A stretch of DNA of 7,978 bases, taken from Victivallales bacterium Lenti_02 (GTDB lineage: Bacteria; Verrucomicrobiota; Lentisphaeria; Oligosphaerales; Lenti-02). Location of the stretch: contig LVAZ01000401.1 in NCBI GenBank assembly GCA_001603055.1, forward strand, positions 1-7,978. Reading direction: 5' to 3'. Position 1 is the first letter of the stretch. Each line of letters starts with the position of its first letter. Made by a program: the position numbers and the translations under genes. Of this stretch, positions 1 through 5,835 are shown in pieces. The notes under the pieces are model-generated. The model ran no database searches. It was given only the letters and a program-made list of their open reading frames with translations, and had not been told where the DNA came from.

Positions 1-1
1 C

Positions 2-790
2 GGCCCCCACGAGCGCAATCAGACCATCTCGCTCAACGACGGGGTGCTGATTTCCGACCGGGCGAGTTTCGAGCGCTACCGGTTCATCGAGCCGGACGCC
101 TGCACCGACTACGATGTGCTCGACCAGATTTCCCCGTGGTTGCCCGAGGGCATGAAGGTGGTGCTGCACTGTCCCGGCGGTGTGCTCGAAAACGTCATCC
201 GGCTCTGTGGCTACGACAATCTCTGTTTCCTGCTGGCGGACGATCCGAAGCTGGCACAGGAGATTTTCGACGCCATCGGCTCGCGCCTGCTGCGCTATGT
301 GGAGCTGGGCTGCGCCTACGGCACGGTCGGGGCCTGCATCTCGAATGACGACTGGGGCTTCAAGACCCAGCCCATGCTGTCGCCCGCCGACCTGCGCACC
401 TACGTCTTCCCCTGGCACCGCCGCATCGTCGAGGCCATCCATGTCGCGGGCAAGCCCGCCATCCTCCATTCCTGCGGCAACGCCTCGGAAATCATGGAGG
501 ACATCATCGGTGACATGCGCTTCGACGGCAAGCATTCCTTCGAGGACGCCATCGAACCCATCGAGCAGGCCTACGACAAATACCGGGGCCGGGTCGCCCT
601 GCTGGGCGGGATCGACGTGGATTACGTCATCCGCGCCGCGCCGGACGCGGTCTATCGCCGCTCCCGCGAAATGCTCGAACGGGCGGCGGACCGGGGCGGC
701 TACGCCCTGGGCACCGGCAACAGCGTCCCCGAATACGTGCCGGTCGAGAACTACTGCGCCATGATCTGGGCCGCCCTGGAGACCCGCTGA
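2..790 (+). CDS. URO-D superfamily protein (corrinoid methyltransferase-like), 5' partial
   Basis: The reading frame is open to the left window edge, so the start lies outside; 262 residues are visible. A GTG at 44 is in frame, but coding-like sequence continues upstream of it. The fold family is uroporphyrinogen decarboxylase-like, which includes HemE and the zinc-dependent corrinoid/coenzyme M methyltransferases MtaA and MtbA. The visible landmarks are HSCGN (His156, Cys158 in visible numbering), matching the HxC zinc ligands of the methyltransferases, then LLGGIDVD, and near the C-terminus GTGNSVPEYVPVEN. At the last site MtaA-type enzymes have a Gly-Cys third zinc ligand; here the aligned residue is Asn240. 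HemE itself lacks the HxC motif, so haem synthesis is unlikely. It probably belongs to the uncharacterised URO-D paralogues of environmental bacteria, acting in the cytoplasm on a methyl or corrinoid substrate; the substrate is unknown. The next gene starts 5 bp downstream, implying cotranscription. Confidence 0.88.
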   Translation, partial: GPHERNQTISLNDGVLISDRASFERYRFIEPDACTDYDVLDQISPWLPEGMKVVLHCPGGVLENVIRLCGYDNLCFLLADDPKLAQEIFDAIGSRLLRYVELGCAYGTVGACISNDDWGFKTQPMLSPADLRTYVFPWHRRIVEAIHVAGKPAILHSCGNASEIMEDIIGDMRFDGKHSFEDAIEPIEQAYDKYRGRVALLGGIDVDYVIRAAPDAVYRRSREMLERAADRGGYALGTGNSVPEYVPVENYCAMIWAALETR

Positions 791-795
791 ACCAC

Positions 796-1725
796 ATGGA
801 CTGGGATCGCTACCGCCACTGCACCCTGTGTCCGCGCCATTGCGGCGCGGACCGGCTGGCGGGGCGCACCGGTTTCTGCGGCGAGACCGCCGCCTGCCGG
901 ATCGCCTCGATTGGCCCCCATTTCGGCGAGGAGCCCTGCTTCAGCGGCAGCCGGGGCTCGGGCACGGTCTTTTTCTCCGGCTGCTCCTGCGGCTGCTTCT
1001 TCTGCCAGAACCACCAGATTTCCCACGAGCATCTGGGCGACGAGTACACCCCCGAACGCCTGTTCGAGGCTCTGCTGGAACTGGTGGGGAAGGGGGTCCA
1101 CAATCTGAATTTCGTCACTCCCGACCATTTCCAGCCCCATGTGCTCGAGGTGTGCCGCCGTCTGCGCGGAGCGGGGGTCGAGATTCCCTTCCTCTACAAC
1201 TGCTCGGGCTACATGGAGCGCGAGCGGGTGCCGGTCATGGCCGAGATGATGGACATCTTCCTGCCCGACTTCAAGTTCGCCGATCCGCTGCTGGCCCAGC
1301 GCTGCCTGGGCGACCCGCGCTATCCGGAACTGGCCGTCGCGGCCATCGCCGAGATGATTTCCTGCGTGGGCCTGCTGAAGCCCTGGGACGAAACCGGGGA
1401 GCGCCCCGCGCGGCGCGGCGTGCTGGTGCGCCATCTGGTCCTCCCCGGCGAGGTGGAGAACAGCCTCCGTGTGCTCGAAACTCTCCACCATCGCTTCGGC
1501 CCGGAACTGCCCCTTTCCGTCATGAGCCAGTACCGCCCGACTCCCCGCTGCGCCAACCGGGGCGAGTTCGCCCGCACCCTGCATGCCGACGAATACCGCC
1601 GGGTCTGCGACCGGGTCGAGGAACTCGGCTTCTACCGGGTCTTCATCCAGCCCGAGTTCGGGGACGAGAATTTCCTCCCCGACTTTGCCAGGGATCAGCC
1701 CTTCGCGGGCAACCCCGGTTCCTGA
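796..1725 (+). CDS. Radical SAM protein, PflX/COG1313-like (pyruvate formate-lyase activase-related)
   Basis: The product is 309 residues. The radical SAM cluster motif CxxxCxxC is Cys63, Cys67 and Cys70 in GCSCGCFFCQN; it would bind a [4Fe-4S] cluster and cleave S-adenosylmethionine. Before it sits a second cysteine set, CTLCPRHC plus GFCG (Cys9, 12, 16, 28), typical of the COG1313 family, where it may hold a further metal site. The C-terminal part (SQYRPTP, then FIQPEFGDENFLPDF) also matches that family. There is no SPASM domain. Members resemble glycyl-radical activases, but their substrates are mostly unknown and no glycyl-radical enzyme is in the window. The ATG at 796 lies 5 bp after the preceding stop; a GGAGA at 778-782 inside the upstream gene is a rather distant ribosome site, so translational coupling is likely. 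A functional partnership with the URO-D-like protein is inferred from spacing only. Confidence 0.92.
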   Translation: MDWDRYRHCTLCPRHCGADRLAGRTGFCGETAACRIASIGPHFGEEPCFSGSRGSGTVFFSGCSCGCFFCQNHQISHEHLGDEYTPERLFEALLELVGKGVHNLNFVTPDHFQPHVLEVCRRLRGAGVEIPFLYNCSGYMERERVPVMAEMMDIFLPDFKFADPLLAQRCLGDPRYPELAVAAIAEMISCVGLLKPWDETGERPARRGVLVRHLVLPGEVENSLRVLETLHHRFGPELPLSVMSQYRPTPRCANRGEFARTLHADEYRRVCDRVEELGFYRVFIQPEFGDENFLPDFARDQPFAGNPGS

Positions 1726-1785
1726 GCGCGGCGGCGAACCTTGGCGGCGAAGGCGGGTCTTTTGCGCATCGAGTTGTTCGCACCC

Positions 1786-1790
1786 AGGAG
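1786..1790 (+). promoter_or_regulatory. Ribosome binding site of the glycosyltransferase
   Basis: AGGAG lies 8 nt before the ATG at 1799. It fixes the start there and argues against an in-frame extension that would run back into the radical SAM gene. Confidence 0.8.
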
Positions 1791-1798
1791 CGGTCCCC

Positions 1799-3079
1799 AT
1801 GCGCGTTGCCCTGATCACGCCCGGCTCGGGCGATCATTTCTACTGCGAGAACTGCCGTCGGGATCTCGACATGGTGCGGGGGCTCCAGCGGGCCGGGCAC
1901 GATGTGTTCATGGTGCCTCTCTATCTGCCGATCGGGGCGGCGGAGGGCAGTGTCCCGGTGTTCTACGGGGCGGTGAACGTGTATCTCGAACAGGTTCTGC
2001 CCGGCTACCGGTATCTGCCCGGTTTCCTCCGGCGCGTTCTCGATGCCCTGCCCGTGCTGCGCTGGGCGGCGGCTATGGCTGGCAGCACCCGCGCCAAGGG
2101 ATTGGAGGAAATGACCCTGTCGGTGCTGCGCGGCGAGGAGGGGCGGCAGGCGGTCGAGCTGGACCGTCTGGTGGCATGGCTGGGCGAGGAAAAGCCGGAC
2201 CTGGTGCATATCTCCAACGCCCTGCTGCTGGGGCTGGCCCGGCGGGTGCGGCAGGATTTGGGCATTCCGGTGGTCTGCTCGCTGCAGGACGAGGACACCT
2301 GGGTGGACGCGATGCCGGCGGCGGCGCGGCAGCATATCTGGGACTGCATGGCGGAGCGCGCCGGGGACGTGGCCCTTTTCCTTTCGGTGAGCCATGCCTA
2401 TGCGGCGAAAATGCGGGCGGCTCTCCGGCTTGGTCCGGACCGGGTCCGGGTGGTGTCGCCGGGGGTGGATACCGCCTCCCGGCAACCGGTTTCGCCGCCC
2501 GCTCAGCCCGTGCTCGGCTACTTTGCCCGGCTGGCCAAGTCCCTGGGCATCAATCTCCTGGTCGAGGCATTCATCGAACTCTGCTCCCGGCCCGGTTTCG
2601 AGCAACTCCGTCTGGTGGCGGCCGGGGGGATGACGGCGGACGACGCGGCCAACCTGGCCGGGCTGCGCCAGCGGCTGGCTACAGCGGGACTGGCCGACCG
2701 TGTTCAGATTCTGGAACAGTTCGAGCCGGAAAAGGGCCGCGAGATTCTGCCCTCGTTCACGGTTCTCTGCGTGCCGGTCCCCGCCGGGGAGGCCTTCGGG
2801 CTGTTCGTGATCGAGGCCCTGTCCTACGGTGTGCCCGTGGTCGAGCCGAACCGGGGGGCTTTTCCCGAAGTGCTCGAACGGACGGGCGGCGGGGTGCTCT
2901 GGGAGGTGGGTTCGCCCGCTTCGCTGGCCGACGCCCTGGCCCCGGTCCTGCGCGATCCCGCCTGCCGGGCCGAGCTGTCCGCCGCCGGGCTGGCCGGGGT
3001 GCGCCGCCATTTCGATCTGAACACGGTGGCCGTCCCGGCCCTGCTCGATGCCTATGCCTTGGCTGCGCGGCAGGCTTGA
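1799..3079 (+). CDS. GT4-family glycosyltransferase (GT-B fold)
   Basis: The product is 426 residues, a usual length for the family. The N-terminal Rossmann half begins MRVALITPGSGDHFYCENC, with the loop typical of glycosyltransferase family 4, and carries a Cys16-x2-Cys19 pair. The C-terminal donor-binding half includes GYFARLAKSLGINLLVEAF, and the retaining-GT4 signature E-x7-E is Glu331 and Glu339 in GEAFGLFVIEAL. It should transfer a sugar from a nucleotide-activated donor to a glycan, lipid or small acceptor; acceptor and donor cannot be read from sequence. There is no signal peptide or membrane span, so it is cytosolic or peripheral. The start is set by AGGAG at 1786-1790. A 73-bp gap separates it from the radical SAM gene and a 132-bp gap from the mutarotase, so it may or may not share their transcript. 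The family call is firm, the role open. Confidence 0.92.
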   Translation: MRVALITPGSGDHFYCENCRRDLDMVRGLQRAGHDVFMVPLYLPIGAAEGSVPVFYGAVNVYLEQVLPGYRYLPGFLRRVLDALPVLRWAAAMAGSTRAKGLEEMTLSVLRGEEGRQAVELDRLVAWLGEEKPDLVHISNALLLGLARRVRQDLGIPVVCSLQDEDTWVDAMPAAARQHIWDCMAERAGDVALFLSVSHAYAAKMRAALRLGPDRVRVVSPGVDTASRQPVSPPAQPVLGYFARLAKSLGINLLVEAFIELCSRPGFEQLRLVAAGGMTADDAANLAGLRQRLATAGLADRVQILEQFEPEKGREILPSFTVLCVPVPAGEAFGLFVIEALSYGVPVVEPNRGAFPEVLERTGGGVLWEVGSPASLADALAPVLRDPACRAELSAAGLAGVRRHFDLNTVAVPALLDAYALAARQA

Positions 3080-3196
3080 CCATCGGGAATCCACACCGAC
3101 TGTACGAGACTCGGAATGGTGTTTCCACGACCCGTGGCACTTCCTTCGCCGGCGGGTGTCTCTGCAAGGGAAGACGAGTACCCTTTCAAACCTATC

Positions 3197-3200
3197 GGAG
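3197..3200 (+). promoter_or_regulatory. Ribosome binding site of the mutarotase
   Basis: GGAG lies 11 nt before the ATG at 3212. It supports this start over an in-frame ATG at 3116, which would add 32 residues not matching the family. Confidence 0.5.
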
Positions 3201-3211
3201 CAGAATGTACC

Positions 3212-4123
3212 ATGCACAATCTTGAACGACTGAACGACGAATTCCGGGCCGAGGGCGCGGTGACCTACACCCTGGGCAAGGGGCGGCTGCCGCTGGCCGA
3301 CCTGGTCTGCTCGCAATCCAGCGCCGCCGTCTCCCTGCACGGGGGGCATGTGCTTTCGTTCCAGCGTTCCGGCGAGCGCGACGTGCTGTGGATGAGCGGG
3401 CAGAGCTGGCACGAGGAAGGCAAGCCCCTGCGGGGCGGCATTCCGGTCTGCTGGCCCTGGTTCGGTGCCCATCCGGAGAATCCGGACCTGCCCGCGCACG
3501 GCTTTGCCCGGCTGGCCCGCTGGGAGGTGATCGGGGCCGAGGCGCTTGGCCGCCAAGGCACCCGGCTGACTCTCCGCCTGAAGGACAGCGCGGAAACCCG
3601 CGCCATGTTCGGTTCGCCCTTCGAGCTGATCGAGACCATCACCATCAGCGACAAGCTCGAAGTGGCTCTGACCACCCGCAACCCGGGCAAGAAACCCCTG
3701 CGCATCACCCAGGCCCTGCACACCTATTTCAGCGTGAGCAATGTGGCCGACATCGTCATCGACGGCTTCGACGGCTGTCCTTTTGTGAACACCGTCGGCG
3801 GTGCCAACACCCCCGGCATCCAGCGGGGGCCGGTCCGCATCGCCGAGGAGACCGACCTCGTCTTCGGCGACTGCACCGGCGACGCCACCATCACCGATCC
3901 CGGCTTCGGACGGCGCATCCGCATCGCCAAGGAGGGCAGCAACTCCGGCGTGGTCTGGAATCCCTGGATCGCGAAAGCCGCCCGCATGCCCGACTTCGGC
4001 GACGACGAATATCCCGGCATGGTCTGCGTGGAAACCACCAACGCCCGCAGCGACGCGGTGGACATTCCCCCCGGCGGCAGCCATTGCCTCAAGGCCATCA
4101 TCTCCGTCGAGAAAATCGGCTGA
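3212..4123 (+). CDS. D-hexose-6-phosphate mutarotase (YeaD-like)
   Basis: The product is 303 residues, close to the usual length of YeaD/YMR099c-type glucose-6-phosphate 1-epimerases (EC 5.1.3.15), which interconvert alpha and beta anomers of hexose 6-phosphates in the cytoplasm. All landmark motifs are present: LRGGIPVCWPWFG (Arg74) and HGFAR (His96, Arg100), the expected phosphate- and sugar-binding residues; ALHTYF with His170, the likely general acid; VVWNPW; and DFGDDEYPGMVCVETTNA with Glu274, the likely general base. The His-Glu spacing agrees with the yeast enzyme. The beta-sandwich galactose-mutarotase fold is expected. The ATG at 3212 is preferred because the family begins there and a GGAG precedes it. 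The neighbours are a glycosyltransferase upstream and a sugar isomerase-like gene downstream, fitting sugar metabolism. Its 3' flank carries the CACGAAG repeat. The assignment is secure; the in vivo sugar is not. Confidence 0.95.
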   Translation: MHNLERLNDEFRAEGAVTYTLGKGRLPLADLVCSQSSAAVSLHGGHVLSFQRSGERDVLWMSGQSWHEEGKPLRGGIPVCWPWFGAHPENPDLPAHGFARLARWEVIGAEALGRQGTRLTLRLKDSAETRAMFGSPFELIETITISDKLEVALTTRNPGKKPLRITQALHTYFSVSNVADIVIDGFDGCPFVNTVGGANTPGIQRGPVRIAEETDLVFGDCTGDATITDPGFGRRIRIAKEGSNSGVVWNPWIAKAARMPDFGDDEYPGMVCVETTNARSDAVDIPPGGSHCLKAIISVEKIG

Positions 4124-4133
4124 CCCATTTCAC

Positions 4134-4157
4134 CACGAAGGCACGAAGGGCACGAAG
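4134..4157 (+). repeat. Short CACGAAG tandem repeat (three units)
   Basis: CACGAAG occurs at 4134-4140, 4142-4148 and 4151-4157, giving a period of 8 then 9 bp, just after the mutarotase stop and preceded by TTTCAC. I recall the same motif, TTCACCACGAAGG-like with CACGAAGG units, as a dispersed intergenic repeat in several environmental bacterial phyla. It is non-coding; frames across it give only low-complexity peptides. Confidence 0.7.
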
Positions 4158-4204
4158 AGGAATCGGGAAAGAGGGGGGGCCTTCGGCTGGTGGGGTTGAT
4201 TGGC

Positions 4205-4233
4205 TTGCCGGGATGGGCGGGGGGGTCTACATT
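4205..4233 (+). promoter_or_regulatory. Possible sigma70-type promoter of the isomerase gene
   Basis: TTGCCG (4205-4210) and TACATT (4228-4233) are separated by exactly 17 bp, each matching four of six consensus bases. The spacer is almost all G. A start near 4240 would leave a leader of about 60 nt holding a hairpin and the AGGAG. In GC-rich DNA such a match can arise by chance. Confidence 0.25.
4210..4225 (+). other. G-quadruplex candidate / G6-C6 hairpin upstream of the isomerase
   Basis: The tracts GGG, GGG and a run of seven G have spacers of two and one bases, enough for a four-tract intramolecular quadruplex on the + strand. The G run can instead pair with CCCCCC at 4234-4239 across an 8-nt loop. 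More G-tracts lie at 4173-4179 and 4192-4195. Confidence 0.45.
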
Positions 4234-4247
4234 CCCCCCGTCAGCAC

Positions 4248-4269
4248 CGCGCCTCGGGCTTGGGGCGCG
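4248..4269 (+). other. Stem-loop in the isomerase leader
   Basis: CGCGCCTC (4248-4255) pairs with GGGGCGCG (4262-4269) through one T-G wobble, with a 6-nt loop. A run of five T lies at 4277-4281, 8 nt after the stem. That is too far for a classic intrinsic terminator, so a leader structure or weak terminator is possible. The ribosome site follows at 4292. Confidence 0.35.
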
Positions 4270-4291
4270 CCGTCGGTTTTTCAGCCAAAAC

Positions 4292-4296
4292 AGGAG
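4292..4296 (+). promoter_or_regulatory. Ribosome binding site of the TIM-barrel isomerase
   Basis: AGGAG lies 7 nt before the ATG at 4304. It decides this start over an in-frame ATG at 4190, whose extra 38 residues run through the G-rich non-coding stretch. Confidence 0.85.
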
Positions 4297-4303
4297 TAGG
4301 AAG

Positions 4304-5095
4304 ATGCGCATTGGTATCAGCCAGTTGATCTGCCCGGACCTGTCGCTGCCGGAGTTTTTCCGCCAGGCCAAGGAGGCGGGCTACGAGACGGTCGAGCTGA
4401 GCATGCGGCAGAAGGGGGCGCTGACCGGGGAGGTGAGCCCGGCCCAGATCGAGGAAATCCGGGGGCTGTCGCGGGAATACGGCCTGCCGGTCGAGTCCGT
4501 GACCTTCGGCCACTGCACGGGGAATCTGCTCGATTCCGGCGAGGCGCAGGCGCGCAGCGTCGCGGAGACCGCCTATGGTCTCGAAGTGGCGGCCCAGCTC
4601 GGGGCCACCGCCGCTTTGACCACGCTCGGCCGGTTCTCCGCCGAACTCTACTACGACGACGCCTACCGGAACGGGGTGGACTCCCTGCGCAAGCTGGCCC
4701 CCGCCGCCAGGAAGGCGGGCGTGGCCCTGGCCTTCGAGTTCGTCTGGAGCGGCTTCTGCTTCAGCCCGCTGGAAACCAAGCGGTTTCTCGACGAGGTGGG
4801 CAGCGAGTGGGTCGGCTTCTACTTCGATCCGGGCAACATGGCGGTCTTCCAGTTCCCCCAGCACTGGGTGCGCATCGTGGGCAAGCACATCAAGCGCGTC
4901 CATCTGAAGGATTGGAAGGGTCGGGCGCTGAACGGGGAATGGACCCCGCTGCTGAAGGGCGAGGTGAATTTCCCCGCCGTCATGCGCGAGCTGCGGGCCA
5001 TCGGCTACGACGGCCCGCTGGTCAGCGAGGTCGCCCCCAATCTGGCCTCCCTCGCCGACACGGCGGTAACCGCCCGCCAGATTCTGGCAATGTAG
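4304..5095 (+). CDS. Sugar phosphate isomerase/epimerase (xylose isomerase-like TIM barrel)
   Basis: The product is 263 residues, the usual size for single-domain xylose isomerase-like TIM barrels (AP endonuclease 2 family). It begins MRIGISQLICPDLSL, a typical first strand. The four expected divalent-metal ligands are readable: Glu145 (FEFVW), Asp175 (YFDPGN), His200 (RVHLKDW) and Glu242 (VSEVAP). Their order and spacing match tagatose/psicose 3-epimerases, so an aldose-ketose isomerisation or C3/C5 epimerisation of a sugar or cyclitol is likely. The KRVHLKDWKGR stretch is common in inosose/hydroxypyruvate isomerase-like proteins. The exact substrate cannot be told. There is no signal peptide; it should act in the cytosol. 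It is the last + strand gene and ends 6 bp before the convergent SDR. A 180-bp upstream gap with a promoter-like pair suggests it may have its own transcript. Confidence 0.93.
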   Translation: MRIGISQLICPDLSLPEFFRQAKEAGYETVELSMRQKGALTGEVSPAQIEEIRGLSREYGLPVESVTFGHCTGNLLDSGEAQARSVAETAYGLEVAAQLGATAALTTLGRFSAELYYDDAYRNGVDSLRKLAPAARKAGVALAFEFVWSGFCFSPLETKRFLDEVGSEWVGFYFDPGNMAVFQFPQHWVRIVGKHIKRVHLKDWKGRALNGEWTPLLKGEVNFPAVMRELRAIGYDGPLVSEVAPNLASLADTAVTARQILAM

Positions 5096-5097
5096 CC

Positions 5098-5120
5098 GGG
5101 GTCAGCGGGCCGGGGCGGGG
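5098..5120 (+). other. G-quadruplex candidate across the convergent gene junction
   Basis: The tracts are GGGG (5098-5101), GGG (5107-5109), GGGG (5112-5115) and GGGG (5117-5120), with loops of 5, 2 and 1 nt. This meets the standard four-tract pattern on the + strand. It begins 3 nt after the isomerase stop and covers the stop codon of the SDR gene. Confidence 0.5.
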
Positions 5121-5824
5121 CCGACGCTGGCCCCGCCGTCCACGTAGAGATTCTGGCCGGTGACGAAGCTGGCTTCCTCGCTGAGGAAGAAACAGACGGC
5201 CACGGCGATCTCCTCGGGCGGGGCGACACGGCCCATGGGGACCATGCCGGTATAGCGACGGTAGCCCTCGCTGCCGGGCGGGTTGTTGTGGTGGAACAGC
5301 TCGGTGGCGGTGGGGCCGGGCGAGACGGCGTTGACGGTGATGCCGTCGGCCGCCAGTTCCAGCGCCCACGAGGTGGTGCAACTGACCAGGGCGCATTTGG
5401 CGGCGGCATAGCTGGTGCGGTTGGGCACGCCGGAGGTGACCAGGCTGGCGATGTTCACTACCCTCCCGTAGCGCTTGGCGCGCATGGTGGGCAGGACCGC
5501 CTGCATGCACTGGACGGCGCAGGCGACGTTGAGGTTGTACACCTCGTTCAGATCGGCCAGTTTGATGTCGGCGAGCGGGGCGGGACGGACGAGGCCGACG
5601 TTGTTGACCAGCCCGTCGATCTCGTATTGGGCGACCAGTTCGGCGAGGGCCTGGCCGGTGGCGGCGCGGTCGGCGAGGTCCACCTGGCGGTAGATGCCGG
5701 GGAAATTGTCGGCTTCGCGGCGAGCGAGTCCGATGACGGTGTGGCCCTGGGCGGCGAGCTGTTCGGCGGTGGCGCGGCCGATGCCGACGCTGGCGCCGGT
5801 GATGAGGAAGGTGTGCTTGGCCAT
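5102..5824 (-). CDS. Short-chain dehydrogenase/reductase (classical SDR)
   Basis: The product is 240 residues, a standard classical SDR. The visible motifs are the cofactor loop TGASVGIG (Thr9-Gly16), NNVG (Asn74-Gly77, in place of the common NNAG), Asn99, Ser127 in NIASLV, the catalytic Tyr139 and Lys143 in SYAAAK, then SPGP and the C-terminal VTGQNLYVDGG. Arg35-Arg36 after the second strand favour NADP(H) over NAD(H). It should oxidise or reduce a hydroxyl/carbonyl group on a cytosolic substrate; close kin include FabG and sugar or polyol dehydrogenases, and the substrate is not determinable. The start lies 11 bp after the sulfatase stop, with only a weak AGAAAGA ahead of it, so translation probably depends on coupling to that gene. 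Its last codons contain a 9-bp hairpin, and its 3' end lies 6 bp from the isomerase's. Confidence 0.95.
   Translation of the reverse strand: MAKHTFLITGASVGIGRATAEQLAAQGHTVIGLARREADNFPGIYRQVDLADRAATGQALAELVAQYEIDGLVNNVGLVRPAPLADIKLADLNEVYNLNVACAVQCMQAVLPTMRAKRYGRVVNIASLVTSGVPNRTSYAAAKCALVSCTTSWALELAADGITVNAVSPGPTATELFHHNNPPGSEGYRRYTGMVPMGRVAPPEEIAVAVCFFLSEEASFVTGQNLYVDGGASVGPAPAR
5114..5137. other. 9-bp GC hairpin at the convergent gene ends
   Basis: GGCGGGGCC (5114-5122) and GGCCCCGCC (5129-5137) form a perfect stem with the loop GACGCT. It lies inside the last codons of the SDR gene and about 20 nt past the isomerase stop. No T-run follows on either strand, so it is not a classic intrinsic terminator. 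It could still protect 3' ends or slow polymerase. Confidence 0.5.
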
Positions 5825-5835
5825 GCTGGTTCTTT

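Noticed and set aside
796..1725. The radical SAM protein as the anaerobic maturase (anSME) of the sulfatase.
   Set aside because: anSMEs carry a SPASM-type C-terminal cluster domain. This protein has the COG1313 architecture, with its extra cysteines at the N-terminus, and lies in a different transcription unit on the other strand.
1730..1750. GGCGGCGA repeated twice after the radical SAM stop.
   Set aside because: An 8-bp repeat of low-complexity GC sequence is expected by chance in this composition.
3076..3104. TTGACC at the end of the glycosyltransferase as the -35 of a mutarotase promoter.
   Set aside because: At 17-bp spacing the -10 position reads ACTGTA, a poor match, and the -35 overlaps the stop codon. 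The evidence is too weak to list.
1643..4084. An 813-codon open frame antisense to the glycosyltransferase and mutarotase.
   Set aside because: Long antisense frames are common at this GC content. The product is His/Gly/Ala-rich without domains, while both sense genes have complete family motifs.
4134..4157. The CACGAAG units as a CRISPR fragment.
   Set aside because: The units are 7 bp with 1-2 bp between them; there are no 20-40 bp repeats, no spacers and no cas genes.
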